A stretch of 64,000 bases of DNA from Bog-756 sp963839925. Its GTDB lineage: Bacteria > Actinomycetota > Acidimicrobiia > Acidimicrobiales > RAAP-2. Within the stretch, counting starts at the first letter, position 1, and each line of letters opens with the position of its first letter. Below the pieces are notes generated by a model that did not search any database, was not told the origin of the DNA, and was given only the letters and a program-made list of their open reading frames with translations. The position numbers were made by a program, and so were the translations under genes. Location of the stretch: contig CAWIWV010000001.1 of assembly GCA_963839925.1 (NCBI GenBank), positions 930,001-994,000 on the forward strand, written 5' to 3'. Below, piece after piece: positions 59,045 through 64,000 of the stretch.

Positions 59045-60306
59045 GGGGCAGAGTCAATGGGATTCACCTCGACTCCGCGGAACGATCTTCGCAGTTGACA
59101 GAGGAACGCTTCGATGGGGACATCTACGCAGCCGCCCTGGCCGGCTTGCCGGGGATGACTCCGGTCCGTCTCGCAAAGGTGCTCGATGGGTTTCGTCCGG
59201 TCCTGGCGTGGAAGGCAATCCGGGCGGGCACTCATCCTGGAGATCCCAAACTCAGGTTTGCCGCATCATCACGGGAAACCGAGCTCGAGAAGGTCTCGGA
59301 GTATTACCGCCGAGAGGGCATCAGGGTGCTTTTGCCCGACATGATCGAGTACCCGTCCATGCTGACCGGAGATCCGGGGGCGCCGGCCGTCCTGTTCTCC
59401 CTCGGAGATCCCACGGTATTGGAAGGCAGACCGAGGGTGGCGATAGTGGGCACACGGTCGGCGACCCCTTACGGGCGCCAAGTCGCCTCCGAGTTGGGAC
59501 ATGATCTTGCAGCCGCAGGTGTCGTGGTGGTCTCCGGACTTGCCGCGGGGATCGATGGGGCCGCGCACTCTGGCGCACTGACGGCGGAGGGTGAAGGCGC
59601 CGCGCCACCTGTGGCTGTTGTCGGAACCGGCCTGGATGTCGTCTATCCGCCAGCGAACCGAGGGCTGTGGGAACGGGTGGCAGCCGTTGGGGCAGTTCTC
59701 TCTGAATCGGCACTCGGAACGAAGCCTCATCCCGGTGTGTTTCCGGCGCGGAACCGGATCATCGCCGCCCTCTCCGATGTGGTCGTGGTCGTCGAGAGCC
59801 ACCACAAAGGGGGAGCGCTCCACACCGTCGACGCGGCTGCCCGACGGTCGATTCCCGTTTGTGCCGTGCCCGGCTCTGTTCGCAGTCGTGCCTCGGACGG
59901 GACGAACGCGCTGCTGGTCGACGGGTGCGCTCCGATTCGTGATGTCGATGACGTGTTGGTCGCACTCGCACTGGCGACAGAGTCCAAGGAGGAGATGCGC
60001 GGTGAGAAGGATGTCGTTCACCCGGTTTCGGGTGGATCGTCGTCGAGGCCACCCGCGGCTGACTCCGGTGGCCGCGGTCGACGCCCGACCCTTCCCGGGT
60101 TTGGCAGAAGCCGATGTTCGATGGTCTCGTGGAGCAGCAACGAACGGGCCGTCCTCGAAGCGATCGATGACGTCCCGACCTACCTCGAAACAGTCTTGAA
60201 CAGAACGGACCTGTCGATTGCCGACGTGGCGAAGGCCTGCGATCGATTGACCGACAGTGGAGCACTCATCGCCGGCCCAGGTTGGTGGTCGCGGAAGGCT
60301 GAGTGA
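59041..60306 (+). CDS. dprA: DNA processing protein DprA
   Basis: A 421-residue DprA, which binds single-stranded DNA and loads RecA in transformation. The Rossmann part has V-G-T-R-S-A-T-P-Y-G-R-Q-V, V-V-S-G-L-A-A-G-I-D-G-A-A-H and A-R-N-R-I-I-A-A-L-S-D-V. The C-terminal winged-helix region (A-V-L-E-A-I-D-D-V-P-T-Y-L-E-T) begins at about residue 355. The N-terminal about 90 residues hold the usual HhH/SAM-like part. ATGA overlap with yifB. Confidence 0.94.
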   Translation: MRGRVNGIHLDSAERSSQLTEERFDGDIYAAALAGLPGMTPVRLAKVLDGFRPVLAWKAIRAGTHPGDPKLRFAASSRETELEKVSEYYRREGIRVLLPDMIEYPSMLTGDPGAPAVLFSLGDPTVLEGRPRVAIVGTRSATPYGRQVASELGHDLAAAGVVVVSGLAAGIDGAAHSGALTAEGEGAAPPVAVVGTGLDVVYPPANRGLWERVAAVGAVLSESALGTKPHPGVFPARNRIIAALSDVVVVVESHHKGGALHTVDAAARRSIPVCAVPGSVRSRASDGTNALLVDGCAPIRDVDDVLVALALATESKEEMRGEKDVVHPVSGGSSSRPPAADSGGRGRRPTLPGFGRSRCSMVSWSSNERAVLEAIDDVPTYLETVLNRTDLSIADVAKACDRLTDSGALIAGPGWWSRKAE

Positions 60307-60315
60307 CGCGGAGGC

Positions 60316-60675
60316 TCAGGCTGGTGGGCGCTGAATGAAGATCTCGATCCTCGTGATCAGCCCGGTGGCGTCGGTGTCGAAGACGAGAACCTCGTGAGTG
60401 ACGTCTTCTGATCCAGCGATCTCCATGAATTCAGACAGCTGCACGAGGACGACCGAATCGCGACTTACAAATCGTTCGATGTCCATGTGGTAGTTGACCA
60501 AGGTCGGCATGAAGCTGGACAGGAATTGCACGTAGCGATCACGCGGCGTGTAGGTGTCGACGAAGGGACCGATCCGTACCACCTCAGGATGAAGGCACTC
60601 GGTCACCGCGGCCCAATCATGATCGACGAGCCGATCCAGATAGGTGCGGACGGTGGATTCGGGGTCGAGGGTCAT
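60316..60675 (-). CDS. NTF2/SnoaL-like protein
   Basis: A 119-residue alpha+beta cone-fold protein. It begins D-P-E-S-T-V-R-T-Y-L-D-R-L-V-D-H-D-W-A-A-V-T-E-C-L-H-P-E (helix, helix, strand), typical for SnoaL-like/NTF2-like domains, and ends in strands E-V-L-V-F-D-T-D-A-T-G-L-I-T-R-I-E-I-F. Members are enzymes or binding proteins for small hydrophobic molecules. The ATG at 60675 was chosen since TAGCTT lies ten bases upstream; the longer frame is antisense to the next gene. Confidence 0.8.
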   Translation of the reverse strand: MTLDPESTVRTYLDRLVDHDWAAVTECLHPEVVRIGPFVDTYTPRDRYVQFLSSFMPTLVNYHMDIERFVSRDSVVLVQLSEFMEIAGSEDVTHEVLVFDTDATGLITRIEIFIQRPPA

Positions 60676-60745
60676 CGGCAATGCCAAGCTACCGGTCGCC
60701 CGACAGCCGATGCGACCCGACAGCGGGCGTGCCATGATGGCGATC

Positions 60746-61222
60746 ATGACCGAGAGGTTGGAAGTCCAGCGCGCGATTGCCGCAGATCCGGAGACGATCT
60801 TTGGGGTGCTGAGCACACCGCAAGGACACGTGGCCATCGACAGCTCGGGCATGTTGATGGACGCATCGGGGGATCCCGTTTCCGCGGTGGGCGACTCCTT
60901 CGTCGTGCACATGGACCGCGAGGCGCTCAACGACTACCCAATGGGTCTCTATGACGTCATCGTCAAGATCGTCACACTGGATCGGGACCGCGAGATCGCA
61001 TGGACGATTGAGGGTCAGCTCAACATCGGTCACGTGTATGGGTACCGTCTCGAGCCGATCGACGGCGGAACGCTTGTGACGTCCTACTACGACTGGTCGA
61101 CGATCGGTCAGGACTGGAAGGATGCGGGCATCTTCCCCGTGATCTCCGAGGGAGCCCTGCGTGCGACGCTCGGGATTCTGGCCCGCACCGCGGCACCCGG
61201 CCAGCCTCGCCCTTCCGCCTGA
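60746..61222 (+). CDS. SRPBCC family protein
   Basis: About 158 residues of the polyketide-cyclase/START-like fold: E-V-Q-R-A-I-A-A-D-P-E-T-I-F-G-V-L-S-T-P-Q (first strand and helix), then I-A-W-T-I-E-G-Q and Y-R-L-E-P-I-D-G-G-T-L-V-T-S-Y-Y-D-W-S, and a long C-terminal helix. It is divergent from the SnoaL-like gene; the two may share control. Start uncertain: ATGs at 60734 and 60746 are close together. Confidence 0.82.
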   Translation: MTERLEVQRAIAADPETIFGVLSTPQGHVAIDSSGMLMDASGDPVSAVGDSFVVHMDREALNDYPMGLYDVIVKIVTLDRDREIAWTIEGQLNIGHVYGYRLEPIDGGTLVTSYYDWSTIGQDWKDAGIFPVISEGALRATLGILARTAAPGQPRPSA

Positions 61223-61245
61223 TCGGAAGGGCCCGCTTCACCGGC

Positions 61246-61455
61246 TCAGGGCAAATCAGACCCTTTCCCTCTCCTGCGCCGCTGCTTGTTCTCCTTCACC
61301 GCTTCGGCCAGCTCGGAGAGACTCAGGATGTGGTCCACGTACCTCGGTTGCCTTGGCCGGTTCGATTCGAGGAACGCCCAGACGCTCGGCGGCGGAAAGT
61401 CCGGCAGCGGTTTCTGCTGCTCCGTCCTTCGAGCCTCGGAGTCGTGTGGTCGCAT
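61246..61455 (-). CDS. Small hypothetical protein
   Basis: A possible 69-residue basic protein: residues P-P-P-S-V-W-A-F-L-E-S-N-R-P-R-Q-P-R and L-S-L-S-E-L-A-E-A-V-K-E-N-K-Q-R-R-R-R-G-K-G. No known domain. A longer frame begins at 61626, but its first part looks non-coding. Low confidence. Confidence 0.4.
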   Translation of the reverse strand: MRPHDSEARRTEQQKPLPDFPPPSVWAFLESNRPRQPRYVDHILSLSELAEAVKENKQRRRRGKGSDLP

Positions 61456-61575
61456 CGAGCCAATTGTGTCACCGGATCGAAGGGACCGTCGGGGGCTGTC
61501 GAAACACTGAGCTGGGCGCAGAGCGAACCGATCTGAGCGGGCGAGCAACCACTTGAGGGCCCCTGACCCGACCAG

Positions 61576-61581
61576 TAGCCT
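61576..61581 (+). promoter_or_regulatory. -10 box TAGCCT upstream of the GH5 gene
   Basis: TAGCCT lies 64 bases before the ATG at 61646, so this gene would have a leader of about 58 nt with the GAGGAG ribosome site. Confidence 0.4.
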
Positions 61582-61645
61582 TCGTCTGATCGGAAGTTGA
61601 GCCTCGAGATTTCGAGCGCTCGACACAAAGCGAGGAGCGATACCG

Positions 61646-62767
61646 ATGACCGCACCTACTCGCCGGCGGATGCTCGGGCCCGTTCAGACCCGCACCAAGA
61701 TGCTGGGAACGGGAGTGATGCTCATCGCGCTCACCCTACTTCTGGTCCTGTTCGGTCCGATCAGCACGTCACCAGCCTCCGCGGTGACCGGATTTTCGGG
61801 GGCTGCCGTTGTGCGGGTCTCTGGCAACAAACTCGTGAACGCGAAGGGTGCAGCGATCCGGCTCATCGGTGTCGACCAATCCGGCGCCGAATCGAACTGC
61901 GTGCACGGGGAGGGATTCGGTGTTCCGACTCCCGCGAACACGCCGGCCACGATCTCCTCATTGAAGAGTTGGAAGATCGATGCCGTGCGGTTCCCGCTCA
62001 ACGAGGACTGCTGGCTCGGTATCAACAAACTCCCGAAGCCTCAGGACGGAGGGGCGCCATACCGGGCGGCCGTGACGACCTACGTGGAAGACCTGACCAA
62101 TGCAGGGCTCGCGGTGATCGTCGACCTTCATTGGGGCGCCCCTGGGACCCAGTTGGCCACGGGCAAGGAGATCGCTGCCGACGAGAGTCACGCACCCTCG
62201 TTCTGGTCATCGGTGGCCACAGCCTTCAAAAGTGATCACGGCGTTCTCTTCGATCTCTACAACGAGCCCGAGTACCTTCCCTTCTCCTGCCTGGTCCACG
62301 GAGGTTGCACCGCAACGAGCGGAGAGAATGTGGCCGGCTTCGATCAGCTGATCACCGACGTCCGGAACGCGGGAGCCACCAACGTCATCATGGTGGCCGG
62401 CACCGCCTACGCGGCCAACCCACTCGGGTTCCTGAAGGACTGGCCGAGCGACCCGAAAAAGCAGCTCGCCATCTCGGTGCACGTCTACAACTTCAACGCA
62501 GCGAAGGAGCCGGCCACCTGGGCGACGTGGCTGCGCAAGGGCCTACTCTCCAAGGCACCAATCGTGACGGGTGAGTTGGGTGAGAAGGACTGCACCGACA
62601 ACTTCATCAACTCCTACATGGCCTGGGCCGACACGAACAAGGTCTCCTATCTTGCCTGGGCCTTCAACGCAGGAACCTGCAAGCAGCCGTTCCTCCTCAA
62701 TGCCAACGGCACACCCAACCCCTACGGTGCGGTCTACAAGGCTCACGTCGCAACGCTCAAAAGCTGA
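61646..62767 (+). CDS. Secreted glycoside hydrolase family 5 (cellulase-like)
   Basis: A 373-residue exported enzyme. The N terminus is a basic stretch plus a hydrophobic signal (V-M-L-I-A-L-T-L-L-L-V-L-F-G) with a likely cleavage after A-S-A. The (beta/alpha)8 barrel includes D-L-H-W-G-A-P-G, F-D-L-Y-N-E-P-E (acid/base Glu), I-S-V-H-V-Y-N and V-T-G-E-L-G-E (nucleophile Glu). GH5 enzymes cleave beta-1,4-glucans or mannans; the exact substrate is unknown. GAGGAG lies nine bases upstream. Confidence 0.9.
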   Translation: MTAPTRRRMLGPVQTRTKMLGTGVMLIALTLLLVLFGPISTSPASAVTGFSGAAVVRVSGNKLVNAKGAAIRLIGVDQSGAESNCVHGEGFGVPTPANTPATISSLKSWKIDAVRFPLNEDCWLGINKLPKPQDGGAPYRAAVTTYVEDLTNAGLAVIVDLHWGAPGTQLATGKEIAADESHAPSFWSSVATAFKSDHGVLFDLYNEPEYLPFSCLVHGGCTATSGENVAGFDQLITDVRNAGATNVIMVAGTAYAANPLGFLKDWPSDPKKQLAISVHVYNFNAAKEPATWATWLRKGLLSKAPIVTGELGEKDCTDNFINSYMAWADTNKVSYLAWAFNAGTCKQPFLLNANGTPNPYGAVYKAHVATLKS

Positions 62768-62776
62768 GAGGTCGGC

Positions 62777-62794
62777 CTCCCAACATGCTGGGAG
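62777..62794 (+). terminator. Hairpin after the GH5 gene
   Basis: CTCCCA (62777-62782) pairs with TGGGAG (62789-62794) over ACATGC, ten bases after the stop. A second small stem (GAGCG/CGCTC) follows. There is no T-run. Confidence 0.4.
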
Positions 62795-62815
62795 CGTTCT
62801 GAAGCGCTCGTGGAG

Positions 62816-63436
62816 CTAGACGCCGAGTGAGGCGGCGCGAAGCTGGGCGGCGAGTGTTTCGTCTCCACTGATCTCGACTCGCGCCGCGGCCTGGCGACCT
62901 GCGCCGAACATGGTGAGCTCGCCAGGGTCGCCGGAGAGGGTCAGACGCGGTCCACTCCCGCTCTCTTTGTCTGCACGCTGTGACGAGCTGATCACGATCG
63001 TGGCGGGGATCTTCTTTGCCATGCCACCGGGGCCCACCCGTGCCCACAGGGCGTCGGCCATGTTCTGTGAGAGAGGCCTGGGTTCCCAGCCGTCCTGTGC
63101 CCGACGTACGTCCTCGACGTGGATGAAGTACTCGACGGTGTTCATGGGTCCGTCGAATGGACGGAGCAGCAAGGGCGGCCCGTTCCGTACGGTTTCGACC
63201 ATCTTCTCCCAAGGCATCCGATCTCGTAAGGACCGCCGGACCTTGTCCGTGTAGCCGGACAGTGGCGGCCAGACCAGTCCGGGTCCACTGTCGGGTCGTC
63301 GTTCGCGGACGATGAGGTGGGCGGCCAGATCGGCGCAGGACCACCCTTCGCACAAGGTGGGTGCATCTGGCCCCCGATCGAGCAGCAGGTCACACAGGGT
63401 TCCCCGTTCCTCTTGCGCAAGGCTGGGTTCCGTCAC
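62816..63436 (-). CDS. TIGR03085-like / DinB-fold metal-binding protein
   Basis: About 206 residues of the mycothiol-dependent maleylpyruvate-isomerase-like, DinB-fold family common in actinobacteria. Typical stretches: L-C-E-G-W-S-C-A-D-L-A-A-H-L-I-V-R-E-R-R (with metal-ligand His), N-T-V-E-Y-F-I-H-V-E-D-V-R-R-A-Q (second His) and a C-terminal E-I-S-G-D-E-T-L-A. The function of this group is unknown. The GTG at 63436 was chosen from the family start; an upstream frame to 63652 looks non-coding. Confidence 0.85.
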   Translation of the reverse strand: MTEPSLAQEERGTLCDLLLDRGPDAPTLCEGWSCADLAAHLIVRERRPDSGPGLVWPPLSGYTDKVRRSLRDRMPWEKMVETVRNGPPLLLRPFDGPMNTVEYFIHVEDVRRAQDGWEPRPLSQNMADALWARVGPGGMAKKIPATIVISSSQRADKESGSGPRLTLSGDPGELTMFGAGRQAAARVEISGDETLAAQLRAASLGV

Positions 63437-63630
63437 CAGCGAACTCCGGGAGTGGCCACCGTCACCGAATACACCATCATCAGCGAACACTACGGGAAGT
63501 GGGCGTCCATGGATCACGCGAGAAGTGATTTCCCGGGCAACTGGGCGACTTTGGTGGGATACTGGTCGTGGCAGGGAGGAGCGCGCCTCGGAGCAATCCG
63601 TCGGCGCGTGATGAGGGAAATGGAGCTTCC

Positions 63631-64000
63631 ATGAAGATTTGGCAAAGGCCACTCCGGCATCAGAGTGGTGAGTTCGCTGCGACAGTGCTTGCCCCGCCGG
63701 TACTGGTGGCCCTCAGCCTGGTGGTCGCCAGTTCCGCCGCCTGGGGAGCTGTCAAGGCGCACCAGCAGTCGTATCAATTCGCTGCCCCCGACGCCGCGTC
63801 GGTCTACGGCGCCGACTTGTTCGTGGCCAATGGCGGCAATAGCTCAGTGACCGAGGTCAACGCTTCGACCGGGGCGTATGTGCGAACGATCTCGGGAAAG
63901 GGCACAGGTCTCGACGCACCCTCGGCGACGGTTGTGACCGGCGGTGATCTGTTCGTCGCCAATCGCTCCAACGACACGGTGAGCGAATTCAAGACTTCGA
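63631..64000 (+). CDS. Secreted or membrane-anchored beta-propeller-like protein, 5' part
   Basis: The gene runs off the window. The first 123 residues contain an N-terminal hydrophobic helix (V-L-V-A-L-S-L-V-V-A-S-S-A-A-W) and two similar repeat units: G-A-D-L-F-V-A-N-G-G-N-S-S-V-T-E-V-N and G-G-D-L-F-V-A-N-R-S-N-D-T-V-S-E-F. These resemble NHL/YncE-type propeller blades that bind cell-wall or surface ligands. The ribosome site GGAG is five bases before the ATG. Confidence 0.8.
   Translation, partial: MKIWQRPLRHQSGEFAATVLAPPVLVALSLVVASSAAWGAVKAHQQSYQFAAPDAASVYGADLFVANGGNSSVTEVNASTGAYVRTISGKGTGLDAPSATVVTGGDLFVANRSNDTVSEFKTS

Overview
This is chromosomal DNA from a high-GC actinomycete-type bacterium. 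The core gene order is actinobacterial: recG, rsmD, coaD, a coiled-coil protein, DUF177, rpmF and plsX; later acpP, rnc, mutM, smc, ftsY, ffh, rpsP, a KH protein, rimM, trmD, rplS, DUF2469, yraN, yifB and dprA. GTP-type PEP carboxykinase, a group II truncated haemoglobin, many GTG starts and many TANNNT -10 boxes only 6-10 nt before a start codon (leaderless mRNAs) also fit. The deep lineage is inferred (class Acidimicrobiia seems likely) and not proven. No phage, insertion sequence, CRISPR array, rRNA or intact tRNA gene was seen.

Layout. 0-9.6 kb: mixed accessory genes (S1-like protein with a lysine-rich tail, two VOC proteins, a DsbA-like protein, a phosphoesterase, hydrolases, a FabZ-like dehydratase, exonuclease III, a compact UvrD-like helicase). 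9.6-13.8 kb: a hydrolase, a membrane-anchored Mur-ligase-like protein, a divergent Ddl-like ATP-grasp ligase and a PH-domain membrane protein. 13.8-16.6 kb: galK, a class III CoA-transferase and a MarR regulator; three separate single-base losses can be deduced here, so either the sequence is faulty or the genes are broken. 16.6-23 kb: lipoprotein hydrolase, AsnC-type protein, MFS transporter, pckG, thiL, rpmB. 23-30.6 kb: core block from a FakA-like protein to plsX. 30.6-40.3 kb: a 9.9 kb segment between plsX and acpP with a patatin, an acyl-CoA dehydrogenase, glbO, an SDR and a four-gene minus-strand operon of circularly permuted ATP-grasp, alpha-E, ATP-grasp/alpha-E fusion and transglutaminase. 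40.5-52.2 kb: the core division/SRP/translation block. 52.2-57.4 kb: an AT-richer island that splits yraN from yifB-dprA and holds an acyltransferase remnant, small ferredoxin-like-barrel proteins, an unusual P450, a frameshifted SDR and an orphan antitoxin-like gene. 60.3-64 kb: small stress or lipid-type proteins, a secreted GH5 glycosidase and the start of a beta-propeller protein.

How the genes work together. The core blocks supply phospholipid and fatty-acid precursors (plsX, acpP, CoA via coaD), ribosome parts and maturation (rpmB, rpmF, rpsP, rplS, rsmD, rimM, trmD, rnc), membrane targeting (ftsY, ffh), chromosome handling (smc) and DNA repair or uptake (recG, mutM, xth, dprA, yifB). 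The best candidates for little-described biology are the ATP-grasp/alpha-E/transglutaminase operon (35.1-40.3 kb) and the Mur-ligase/ATP-grasp pair (10.4-13.2 kb), both expected to make peptide-like bonds on unknown substrates.
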